The translations under genes were made by a program, and so were the position numbers. From contig JAJYIM010000011.1 of assembly GCA_021790115.1 (NCBI GenBank), forward strand, positions 1 through 48,380: a stretch of DNA of 48,380 nucleotides, given 5' to 3'. Positions 25,869 to 32,667 of the stretch are shown piece by piece. Source of the stretch: Actinomycetes bacterium. GTDB taxonomy: Bacteria; Actinomycetota; Thermoleophilia; BMS3ABIN01. The stretch's first letter is position 1. Each line of letters begins with the position of its first letter. Below the pieces are notes generated by a model. It made no database searches. It saw nothing but the letters and a program-made list of their open reading frames with translations, and was not told where the DNA came from.

Positions 25869-25934
25869 CTACTTGCGGGCAAGAGCCTGCCGGGAAAGCC
25901 CAAGGGCGGCGGCCGTCTGCCCGGGCCGTTTCCA
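25869..25934 (-). pseudogene. possible remnant of a Fis-type helix-turn-helix, in frame after the LCP stop
   Basis: Directly after the LCP stop codon (TAA, 25935-25937), and in the same frame, the next codons read WKRPGQTAAALGLSRQALAR and then Lys-stop. The QTAAALGLSRQALARK part matches the C-terminal Fis/NtrC-type helix-turn-helix (AA..LGLSR..L..K). It is too short to be a gene. It may be a decayed fragment or chance similarity. Nothing else was found in the 198-bp gap 25737-25934. Confidence 0.3.
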
Positions 25935-26990
25935 TTAGCCGCTGCCGGTAGAGGCAAGAAAATTATTCAGTATTTGCTGATTTTGACTTTCGTCCAGCAC
26001 CACGAAGTCAACGCCACCTATCATTTTTGGATTACCGGCCAGCACAAATTTGTGATTGCGCTCCGCCGGCGTGCGAAACTTGTCCCATCCCAGGCCAATC
26101 AGGTCCGTCATCGACATATCAGTGACCATATTGTCAATGATGGTTGGCGCCACCAATGGCATTTTGATTATATTTACGGGACTCGTCATCTTCTGCTCCA
26201 GCGCCTGCATGAACTGCTGTTGCCTCGCCATCCGGTGAAAATCATCATCGGAATACCGGACACGCACATAAACCAGGGCGCGGTTCCCATCCATGTGCTG
26301 CGGACCGGCATTAAAATGCACCTGGGTCCAGCCCAGGCCTTGCGGATATTGCGAATCGATCGCGCTGGGCACGTTGATGTCAACACCGCCGAGGCTGTCC
26401 ACGATCGCTGGGAAACCGGAAAAGTCCATCTCGACAACATGATGAATGGGAATGCCGGTCAACTGCTCCACCACCTTGATCTGAAGCGCAGCGCCGCCGT
26501 AGCTGTAAGCAGAGTTAACCTTGCCCTGCCCGTAACCGGGAATATCTACGAGCGAGTCCCTGGGAATGGAGAGCTGTGAGATTGACTTGGTGCCGCCATC
26601 AACCCGCATAACAAGCAGCGTATCGGCCCGCGACGATTGCTCGCCGGGCCGCTTGTCGCTGCCGATAAAAAGAATGTTTTCAGGGCCGCCCGTGTAGGGC
26701 GCCAGCGCCTTAAGGGCCTGGGGATCCACCTTGCCGTTGCTGGCGGCAACGGCGCGGTCGAGCCGCCAGAAAGAGATAGCCGCCGCCGCCAACAGCAGCG
26801 CCAGGAGGGCCAACAGCGCAATTGCCACCTTCTTGCGCCAGCTGCGCCGCTGGCGCTGCGGGCGGCCGGGCCTGGAATCAGGCGCGGGTTTTGCCGCGGG
26901 CTCAGCGCCGGCGTTTAGCGGCTGGCTCCGCTTCAGGCGCGAACTCTTGTACTTGGTATAAGGTTTGTCTGGTTTTGACTCGTTTTCCAA
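25935..26990 (-). CDS. LytR-CpsA-Psr (LCP) family cell-wall glycan ligase
   Basis: A protein of about 351 residues with a basic, Pro-rich cytoplasmic tail, one membrane helix (57-78, KVAIALLALLALLLAAAAIS) and an external LCP domain. Conserved LCP elements are NILFIGSDKRPGE, the Arg/Asp in SSRADTLLVMRVD, QLSIPRDSLVDIPG and DSLGGVDINVP. The family transfers polyprenyl-linked polysaccharide or teichoic acid onto peptidoglycan in Gram-positives, which fits its place beside polymer genes. The frame is open to an ATG at 27185, but that extra part looks non-coding, so a TTG at 26990 is preferred; the start is uncertain. Confidence 0.87.
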   Translation of the reverse strand: MENESKPDKPYTKYKSSRLKRSQPLNAGAEPAAKPAPDSRPGRPQRQRRSWRKKVAIALLALLALLLAAAAISFWRLDRAVAASNGKVDPQALKALAPYTGGPENILFIGSDKRPGEQSSRADTLLVMRVDGGTKSISQLSIPRDSLVDIPGYGQGKVNSAYSYGGAALQIKVVEQLTGIPIHHVVEMDFSGFPAIVDSLGGVDINVPSAIDSQYPQGLGWTQVHFNAGPQHMDGNRALVYVRVRYSDDDFHRMARQQQFMQALEQKMTSPVNIIKMPLVAPTIIDNMVTDMSMTDLIGLGWDKFRTPAERNHKFVLAGNPKMIGGVDFVVLDESQNQQILNNFLASTGSG

Positions 26991-27171
26991 CTTTAACGCA
27001 ATTATTAACCGACGCCGGCGGCGGGCATCCCGTTGAAATGGCCTTTTAAAATAGATTTTTAAGGCAAGACGCTGCCTGCAGTCTTGCAGGAAAAAGGCGA
27101 AGGTGCAAGGAACCCCGGCTGACGAAAGGCCGGCAGCAGCAAAAGGAGATAGATAAGAACTGGGCCGCCGC

Positions 27172-27738
27172 CTACAGAATGACAAACTGAAAGATCAGAT
27201 GATATGCCACAACGGCGCCGTAGCAGGCTGTTACCGCCATCATGCCGTGGCGGGCCAGCGGCAGACGCCAGCACCGCCAAAGAAAAACCGCGCCGGCGGC
27301 GACCAGCACAGACTTCATCAAGATCGCGACAGCGGGACCCTGATTAAAAATGCCCGACATCAGCGGGTTTGCCTCCACGGCGCCCAGGGAAAGGGCGCGC
27401 CAGGTGAGCAGGGCGTCCAGCAGGTTAAAGACTACCAGCGCCAATGCCAGCAGTAGCGGCAGCGCTGCTGAAACCCTGGGAAGAACGGCAGCCCGGGGCA
27501 TTGCAACAGCGTCTCCTGCCAACTGGAGCAAATTGGGAGCCGGGTCATGATAATAGCGCCGCTCCTGAAAGCGCGGGCGATAAGCGCCCGCCCGCTGCCT
27601 GCGCCTGTCTGGAATCAAGTGGCGGCATCGTTTGCAGAGTGCGTCGCACCCAAAACGGATGTTGCTATTTGCCGAGCAAACCAGCGCTGCTGCTTCCACA
27701 TACCCTCCAAAAGCGGTTTTCTTGTTTATTTGTACCAC
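27172..27738 (-). CDS. DUF5658 membrane protein with Cys/Arg-rich N-terminus
   Basis: The C-terminal 105 residues have three or four membrane helices in the DUF5658 pattern: FNLLDALLTWRALSLGAVEA, then NPLMSGIF and a conserved Lys in LMKSVLV. The function of DUF5658 is unknown. The N-terminal 79 residues begin from a GTG and include CDALCKRCRHLIPDRRR and FQERRYYHDP, resembling a short zinc-knuckle/basic linker. An ATG at 27501 would remove this part. The ERR-rich linker looks like real protein, so I keep the longer form with caution. It could be co-transcribed with the LCP gene downstream. Confidence 0.65.
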   Translation of the reverse strand: MVQINKKTAFGGYVEAAALVCSANSNIRFGCDALCKRCRHLIPDRRRQRAGAYRPRFQERRYYHDPAPNLLQLAGDAVAMPRAAVLPRVSAALPLLLALALVVFNLLDALLTWRALSLGAVEANPLMSGIFNQGPAVAILMKSVLVAAGAVFLWRCWRLPLARHGMMAVTACYGAVVAYHLIFQFVIL

Positions 27739-27865
27739 TTGCGCCGGATTTACTCAATCCGCCACAAGGCTTTTTATCCCGCGGCTCTGGCATGCGCCGG
27801 CTAATTCCTCTGCTCATCATTGAAAACCACGGCGTGTTTATGTAAACTCGCTCCGCTTCCTGATC

Positions 27866-28831
27866 ATGAATGCCACCTCTGAAAAAATTGTCATTGGCGT
27901 TGACCTGGGCGGCACCCATACTGCCGCCGGCCTCGTCAACGGGCGGCTCGAGGTTCTGGCGGCGGAGAAGCAAAAGACTGTCAAGTCGGACCAGGAAGCA
28001 TTGCTAAAGAGCATCGTCTCCCTCGTGCGCGGGTTGCTTGACCATTCTCACGCCCCTGTTGCCGCGATCGGCTTTGGCATCCCTTCCATGATTGACCAAG
28101 CTCATGGCCGTGCCGTGATGTCCGTAAACATCCCCTTGGCCGACGTCGACTTTGTCACCTATATGCAAAACCGGCTGGAACTTCCAGTGTTTATCGATAA
28201 TGACGCCAACGTGGCCGCGCTGGCGGAGCTGCGCGCCGGCGCCGCCCAGGGGGCCAAACAGGCGCTGATGATTACGGTCGGCACAGGCATCGGCGGCGGC
28301 ATCATCATTGACGGAGAAATCTACCGGGGCGCAACCGGCAGCGCTGCTGAACTTGGACATATTGTCATTGACGTCAACGGACCTCCGTGCCAGGGAGCCT
28401 GCCCCAATAACGGCTGTTTTGAAACAATGGCCTCGGGGACGGCGCTTAACCGTTACGCAAAAGAGCTGGCGGCCGGGCAGCCCGGCTCGGCGCTGGGACG
28501 GACGCTAAAAGATGGCCAGGCCGTTGACGGGGCGCTGGTGTCCCGGCTGGCGCATGAGGGTGATCCCCTGTCCCTCCAGGCAATGGCGAAAATCGGTTTT
28601 TATATTGGTGTTGGCGTAACCAGCCTGGTTAACGTATTTAACCCCGAGGTTTTCGTGCTCGGCGGCGGCATCATGGAGGCCGGCGGCCTGATCCTGGACC
28701 CGGCCCTTGCATACCTGCGGGGGAAAGGCCTTAAACCCAACCGCGACATTGTCAAGGTCGTCAGGGCACGGTTTAGGGCAGAGGCGGGCATGATCGGGGC
28801 GGCCTGCCTGGCGCTGGATGCTGAAATTTAG
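27866..28831 (+). CDS. ROK family sugar kinase (glucokinase-like)
   Basis: A 321-residue protein. The ATP-binding start is VIGVDLGGTHTAAGLVNGR (9-27), the catalytic region has VFIDNDANVAALAE, and the second glycine-rich motif is TVGTGIGGGIIIDGEI. The ROK zinc site is visible as GHIVID, then CQGACPNNGCFE. No N-terminal helix-turn-helix is present, so it is a kinase rather than a repressor. It phosphorylates glucose or a similar hexose in the cytoplasm. It precedes gmk but is separated from it by a MITE-like element, so co-transcription is doubtful. Confidence 0.9.
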   Translation: MNATSEKIVIGVDLGGTHTAAGLVNGRLEVLAAEKQKTVKSDQEALLKSIVSLVRGLLDHSHAPVAAIGFGIPSMIDQAHGRAVMSVNIPLADVDFVTYMQNRLELPVFIDNDANVAALAELRAGAAQGAKQALMITVGTGIGGGIIIDGEIYRGATGSAAELGHIVIDVNGPPCQGACPNNGCFETMASGTALNRYAKELAAGQPGSALGRTLKDGQAVDGALVSRLAHEGDPLSLQAMAKIGFYIGVGVTSLVNVFNPEVFVLGGGIMEAGGLILDPALAYLRGKGLKPNRDIVKVVRARFRAEAGMIGAACLALDAEI

Positions 28832-28900
28832 CCCCTGGAATTTGCAGCCATGGTAAGTAGCCGGCCGTCCGGCGCCGGGACTTTGGCCTTCCTTCCCCTT

Positions 28901-29084
28901 TAGAATCTATCTCAGAAGGCTGTTCGTAGCGAGGCCGAGCGAAAAGACGATGGGCAAGGACGCAGGAGTAAAATGCCCGCAGCCGTACCCGTTGCGGTAC
29001 GGCCTGGACTTTTTGCTCTTAAGGACGCCGCCCATCGCCTTTGCAGCCGGCCGCAGCAGAATATGTCTTTTGAGATAGACTCTA
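28901..29084 (+). mobile_element. long MITE-like palindromic element
   Basis: The ends are AGAATCTATCTCAGAAGGC and, inverted, GTCTTTTGAGATAGACTCT. Inside are GATGGGCAAGGACGCAGGAG, a perfect CCGTACC/GGTACGG hairpin, TTTTTGCTC and GCCCATCGCC, so most of the element can fold on itself. It has the same plan as the copy at 41145. TA lies at both outer ends. It carries no gene, but its right end contains the ATG used here as the gmk start. Confidence 0.87.
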
Positions 29085-29677
29085 AGTCCTCAGCCCACGG
29101 CGGTGCCCCTCCCACTCCCGGCCGGCTGGTGGCTGTCTCCGGCCCGTCCGGCGCCGGCAAGGGAACTCTGATCGGCAAGGTATTGCCACGCCTCAGCAAT
29201 ACGGTTCTTTCCAAATCCGCAACTACCCGCCCCTGCCGTCCTGATGAGCGCCAAGGGCGTGAATACTACTTCCTCACGCAGGCAGAGTTTGAAAAGCAGG
29301 TCAAAGAGGGAGATTTCATCGAATACGTCAAGTATGGCTCTAATTATTATGGCACGCTTAAGAGTGAAGTCGAAGCAAATTTGCAGTCGGGACGGAACGT
29401 TATTGTGGAGATTGAGCTGGAAGGCGCCCGCAGCTTCCGCCGGCAAATTCCCGGGTCAGTCCTCATCTTCATCGCACCTCCTGATTTCGAGGAATTACGG
29501 CGCCGGTTGACGAAAAGAAGCACGGAAAGCACTGCCGCAGTTGACGCCCGGTTGGCCCGGGCCCGGGCAGAACTTGCGGCGCAGAGAGAATTTGATTACA
29601 TTATAGTAAATGACTATGTTGATAAAGCGGCCGATGAACTGGAAAATGTGATCCGGACGGTTTTGAAGGAGGTTTGA
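29063..29677 (+). CDS. gmk: guanylate kinase
   Basis: A 204-residue enzyme that phosphorylates GMP to GDP. The P-loop is GPSGAGKGTLIGKVL (26-40); SATTRPCRPDE and GREYYFL form the GMP-binding part; GSNYYGTLKSEVEANLQSG and IVEIELEGARSFR follow as usual. The ATG at 29063 lies inside the right terminal repeat of the MITE-like element, so the first eight residues (MSFEIDSK) are element-encoded. The frame is open further up, but only through the element. A GTG at 29129 is possible but would start very close to the P-loop. It is followed by rpoZ with one base between stop and start. Confidence 0.93.
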   Translation: MSFEIDSKSSAHGGAPPTPGRLVAVSGPSGAGKGTLIGKVLPRLSNTVLSKSATTRPCRPDERQGREYYFLTQAEFEKQVKEGDFIEYVKYGSNYYGTLKSEVEANLQSGRNVIVEIELEGARSFRRQIPGSVLIFIAPPDFEELRRRLTKRSTESTAAVDARLARARAELAAQREFDYIIVNDYVDKAADELENVIRTVLKEV

Positions 29678-29678
29678 G

Positions 29679-29909
29679 TTGAATAAGCCCAGGATAGACG
29701 CCCTGTTGAACAAGGTTGACTCCAAGTATGCATTGGTATCATTGGCGGCCAAGCGCGCCCGTCAAATTAATAATTACTATCGCAGCCGCGAAGAAGGCAG
29801 CATTGATGATATCCCGCCGCCGTTGATCGACACGAGAAGCAAGAACATCCTCACGATTGCCCTGGAAGAAATTGCGGCGGGCAAGATTTCGTATCGTTAC
29901 CGCGTCTAA
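29679..29909 (+). CDS. rpoZ: RNA polymerase omega subunit
   Basis: A 76-residue omega subunit that helps beta' fold and assemble. KVDSKYALVSLAAKRARQIN (12-31) is the conserved core and LTIALEEIAAGKISYRY the C-terminal part. The start is TTG, set by a strong AAGGAGG at 29666-29672 with 6-nt spacing inside the end of gmk. The gmk-rpoZ pair is the usual actinobacterial arrangement. The stop codon is at the junction with a partial MITE-like element. Confidence 0.94.
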   Translation: MNKPRIDALLNKVDSKYALVSLAAKRARQINNYYRSREEGSIDDIPPPLIDTRSKNILTIALEEIAAGKISYRYRV

Positions 29910-29972
29910 AGGACGCCGCCGACGGCCTTTGCAGCCGGCCGCGGCAGAATATGCCTTTTAAGATAGATTCTA
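29908..29972 (+). mobile_element. right half of the MITE-like element
   Basis: From AAAGGACGCCGCC through TTTGCAGCCGGCC to ATGCCTTTTAAGATAGATTC and TAA, this matches the right-hand third of the long element. The left part is absent. It begins at the rpoZ stop codon (TAA, 29907-29909). The remaining 90 bp up to coaBC contain only a Gly/Arg-rich shadow frame. Confidence 0.78.
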
Positions 29973-30064
29973 AGCCGGCCGTCCCCAGAGCCCGGGCTTG
30001 TGGGCGGGCGCCCGCCGCTGACGGCGGTCGCCCGGCATGATGTTTCATCAGTACTCTTATTAAT

Positions 30065-31276
30065 ATGAGTCAGACAAGCCGTAAAATCGTTCTGGGAGTT
30101 ACGGGCAGCATCGCCGCCTGCAAGTCGGTGGAGCTGGCCCGCCTGCTGGCGGGCGCCGGCCATGATCTGCGCGTTATCCAGACTGATGCCGCCCGTCGCT
30201 TTGTCGGTGAGGCGGCCCTCGGTGCTGTCAGCGGCCATCCTGTCGCCGGCCGCCTTTTTGATAACACGTCAGAACCAGTCTTTGCCCATATCGAGCTGGC
30301 CCGCGCCGATCTGCTGCTGGTGGCGCCGGCAACGGCAAACACAATCGCCAAGATGGCCGCCGGCATGGCCGACAACCTGCTTTTGGCCACGTATCTGGCA
30401 GCAGAATGTCCTGTTGTTGTCTGCCCGGCGATGAATCATCACATGTGGCATCACCCCGCCGTTAAACAAAATGTAAAACTGCTTATGCAGCGTGGCGTCA
30501 CGATTATCCCCCCGGATGCTGGCGAGTTGGCCTGCGGCGAGACAGGAGACGGCCGCCTGCCGGAGCCGGAAGCCATTTTTTGCAGGATACAGCAACTGCT
30601 GGGTGAAGAAATAGTCGGTGATCTTGCCGGCCTGCGGGTGCTGGTCACAGCAGGCGGGACCAGGGAGCCAATTGATGCGGTCAGATTTATCAGCAACAAG
30701 TCAAGTGGGAAGATGGGGTTTGCCATCGCGGAGGCGGCCTGCATGCGGGGAGCGGCGGTGACGCTGATCGCGGCAAACTGCTCCTTGCCGCGCCGGGCGG
30801 GGATCCGCTACGTTGACGTCTCCACGGCGGCGGAGTTGCGGGCCGCCCTTGAGGCGGACGTTGACGCCTGTGATGTTCTGATAATGGCTGCGGCCGTTTC
30901 AGACTATATGGTTTCGGGCAAGCAGACAATGGGAAAACTTGAACGAAAAAGTAAAATTAACTTGCAACTGGTAGAAACCGGTGATATTGTCTCCAGCTTA
31001 GAAAGGAATAATACAAGTGGTCTAAAGGTGGGCTTCGCGGCTGAATACGGCGGGGACAAACTGGAGCGGGCGCGGCGGAAGCTGAGGCGCAAACAATTGG
31101 ATATGATTGTATTTAATGACATTTCAAGGTCAGATATCGGATTCGAAAGCGACGACAACGAGATAACTATTTTGACCGGCGACGGCAAGGATGTCCATGT
31201 TGGCAAAACCAGCAAAGCTGAATGCGCGCACCGGATTCTGGATCTGGTGGCGGCCAAGGGCCGAGGACAAGGATGA
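30065..31276 (+). CDS. coaBC: bifunctional phosphopantothenoylcysteine decarboxylase/synthetase
   Basis: A 403-residue fusion for coenzyme A synthesis. The N-terminal CoaC half (about 1-185, FMN-dependent) has GVTGSIAACKSVELARLL, the active-site His75 in FAHIELARADLLLVAPATAN, the PAMN motif at 121-124 (CPAMNHHMW) and Cys157 in GELACGETGDGR. The C-terminal CoaB half (about 190-395) has VLVTAGGTREPIDAVRFISN and SSGKMGFAIAEAA, and a later FAAEYGG. It has no visible ribosome binding site and follows rpoZ as in many actinobacteria, where metK would come next; here metK is absent and the H1-like gene follows. Confidence 0.94.
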   Translation: MSQTSRKIVLGVTGSIAACKSVELARLLAGAGHDLRVIQTDAARRFVGEAALGAVSGHPVAGRLFDNTSEPVFAHIELARADLLLVAPATANTIAKMAAGMADNLLLATYLAAECPVVVCPAMNHHMWHHPAVKQNVKLLMQRGVTIIPPDAGELACGETGDGRLPEPEAIFCRIQQLLGEEIVGDLAGLRVLVTAGGTREPIDAVRFISNKSSGKMGFAIAEAACMRGAAVTLIAANCSLPRRAGIRYVDVSTAAELRAALEADVDACDVLIMAAAVSDYMVSGKQTMGKLERKSKINLQLVETGDIVSSLERNNTSGLKVGFAAEYGGDKLERARRKLRRKQLDMIVFNDISRSDIGFESDDNEITILTGDGKDVHVGKTSKAECAHRILDLVAAKGRGQG

Positions 31277-31287
31277 TCAGGCACTTT

Positions 31288-31384
31288 CAGTCCGAAGGAC
31301 TGTCAGGCAGCCGGCCGGATGGGCCGGCGGGAAATAGTTGGGAAGCCCAATGGGGGCTTCAATCAGATCCCCGCAATTGCGGGG
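31288..31384 (+). promoter_or_regulatory. three successive hairpins in the leader of the H1-like gene
   Basis: Three inverted repeats lie between the coaBC stop and the H1-like start: CAGTCC/GGACTG (31288-31302, 3-nt loop), GAAGCCC/GGGCTTC (31342-31360) and the perfect 16-bp palindrome CCCCGCAATTGCGGGG (31369-31384). The last ends six bases before the ribosome binding site (AGAGAGGTAGGG). None has a T tract, so they look like leader structures or an operator rather than a terminator. Confidence 0.4.
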
Positions 31385-31405
31385 CGCGACAAGAGAGGTA
31401 GGGTT

Positions 31406-32149
31406 ATGGATAAGATTTATACGGATCAGGATTTGTTAAACGCCCTCAAGAAAGCCAGCAGGGACGGGCTGATGGGCCCGACTTATCACGGTTATCTCAA
31501 GGGCCCAAACAGGCCCAGCGCCGAGGCCATCAGAGCCAGGTTTGGCGGCTGGACCAACGCCGTCCGCAAGGCAGGCATGATTCCGGCAGCGCGGCGGACC
31601 AAGGATGAAATGAAGCGACTGGTCAAGCTGGGCAAGGTTGATGCGAAGTATCCGGCCTTGCGGATGGGCATGAGCGTGCGTGAACTCAAGGTGACCGTTG
31701 GTCTTGAGAAGCCGCGCAAGCCTACGAAAGAACGCTATATTGATGAAGGCGCCCGCATCGCCAAAAAGCTGGGGCGCGCTCCCAATTTTCATGAATTTAA
31801 CCGGTTCACCAAGACGGTTACCGCCTGGAACCCGTACCGGCTTTATGGCCGTGACTGGAAGGCCTTTAAACGGGATGTGGAAAAAGCCCTAAAACTGAAA
31901 GGCGCTCCTGTCAAGGCAAAAGCCAAGCCGAAGGCAAAAGCCAAGCCGAAGGCCAAAGCCAAGCCGAAGGCCAAGGCCAAGCCGAAGGCCAAGGCAAAAG
32001 CCAAGCCGAAGGCCAAAGCCAAAGCCAAGCCGAAGGCCAAAGCCAAAGCCAAGCCGAAGGCCAAAGCCAAAGCCAAGCCGAAGGCCAAACCGAAAGCCAA
32101 ACCGAAAGCCAAACCGAAAGCAAGGGCAAAGGCAAGAAGCAGGAGATAA
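31406..32149 (+). CDS. H1-like DNA-binding protein: HNH-associated repeats plus lysine-rich tail
   Basis: A 247-residue basic protein; the ATG at 31406 has a good ribosome binding site, and the earlier frame from 31319 is not used. Residues 9-57 (LLNALKKASRDGLMGPTYHG to RFGGWTNAVRKAGM) match the small helical repeat found beside homing endonucleases (HNH-repeat type, RFG.W..A...AG). A second diverged copy covers about 112-160 (GARIAKKLGRAPNFHEFNRF to YGRDWKAFKRDV). From about residue 164 to the end is a tail of Lys-Ala-Lys-Pro units, like eukaryotic H1 and some bacterial nucleoid proteins. No nuclease motif is present. It probably binds DNA without sequence preference through the tail. Confidence 0.75.
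   Translation: MDKIYTDQDLLNALKKASRDGLMGPTYHGYLKGPNRPSAEAIRARFGGWTNAVRKAGMIPAARRTKDEMKRLVKLGKVDAKYPALRMGMSVRELKVTVGLEKPRKPTKERYIDEGARIAKKLGRAPNFHEFNRFTKTVTAWNPYRLYGRDWKAFKRDVEKALKLKGAPVKAKAKPKAKAKPKAKAKPKAKAKPKAKAKAKPKAKAKAKPKAKAKAKPKAKAKAKPKAKPKAKPKAKPKARAKARSRR
31915..32140 (+). repeat. tandem repeat encoding the KAKPK tail
   Basis: About 225 bp of AAG/AAA, GCC/GCA and CCG codons in a 12- to 18-bp repeat (for example AAGGCCAAAGCCAAGCCG). The coding strand has almost no T. Copy number is likely to vary by slippage in steps that keep the frame. Confidence 0.85.
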
Positions 32150-32173
32150 TCAAGCCGACAAGTTTTGTTTGCA

Positions 32174-32195
32174 GGGGCGCAGGAAACTGCGCCCC
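32174..32195 (+). terminator. GAAA-capped hairpin downstream of the H1-like gene
   Basis: A perfect 9-bp stem GGGGCGCAG/CTGCGCCCC with a GAAA tetraloop, 24 bases after the H1-like stop. It has only TT after it, so it is a weak intrinsic terminator, or an RNA-stabilising 3' hairpin. Confidence 0.45.
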
Positions 32196-32277
32196 TTGCG
32201 CTGCGCAGATTCTCCTTGTGTGTAGCGCATTCGTTTGGTATCTTCCAAAGTGGAATGTAATATCTGCGAGAGAGAGA

Positions 32278-32514
32278 ATGCGCTGTCTTTGCCACAAAAA
32301 AAACGGCCGCCAGCGGGATGCACGCCCCGGGGGCGGGTTAGGGTTAAAGAAACACACACGCCGTCCGGCGCTTAGGACCGTCTTGTTTGGCATGCTTCTG
32401 GGCCTCGGGCTGGGGCTTTTGTTTGCTCCCAAGCCGGGACCGGAAACGATCAGCTCGCTGGCCGGGAAAAAAAGAAGGCTGATGGAAAAACTGATCCGGA
32501 AGCTGCCGGTCTAG
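32278..32514 (+). CDS. YtxH-like small membrane protein
   Basis: A 78-residue protein with a basic N-terminus, one Gly-rich hydrophobic segment (TVLFGMLLGLGLGLLFAP) and a KPGPETISSLAGKK tail. The G..LGLLFAP.PG.ET pattern is that of YtxH/gas-vesicle-like stress proteins, whose role is unclear. An earlier start at 32218 is possible; the ATG at 32278 has AGAGAG before it. The first part (CLCHKKNGRQ) is unlike the family and could be untranslated. Confidence rests on the membrane segment and tail. Confidence 0.5.
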   Translation: MRCLCHKKNGRQRDARPGGGLGLKKHTRRPALRTVLFGMLLGLGLGLLFAPKPGPETISSLAGKKRRLMEKLIRKLPV

Positions 32515-32615
32515 CCGGCAATCAGAAGGCCTTTTTCCGGCAGATATTCCTGTTTTTCTGTTTCTCCGCGCCGCCCCTTTTTGCGTTGCCGGCGCCGTTC
32601 TGTCTTTTCTCGCTG

Positions 32616-32626
32616 CGTGCTATCAT
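32616..32626 (+). promoter_or_regulatory. extended -10 promoter candidate for uvrC
   Basis: TGCTATCAT gives a TGn extension and a -10 with five of six consensus bases, 41 bp upstream of the uvrC ATG. The -35 is poor, as is common for extended -10 promoters. Confidence 0.35.
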
Positions 32627-32667
32627 AATTTGGAATGACTCCTCCATTTTGCTTCATCTGATATTTC

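Noticed and set aside
27625-27660. Radical SAM cluster (CxxxCxxC) in the DUF5658 protein
   Set aside because: Too small, followed by an Arg-rich linker and membrane helices; no barrel.
31843-32432. Minus-strand frames rich in Leu-Ala-Phe-Gly that look like membrane proteins
   Set aside because: They are the exact antisense of the lysine-rich tail repeat of the H1-like gene and have no ribosome binding site.
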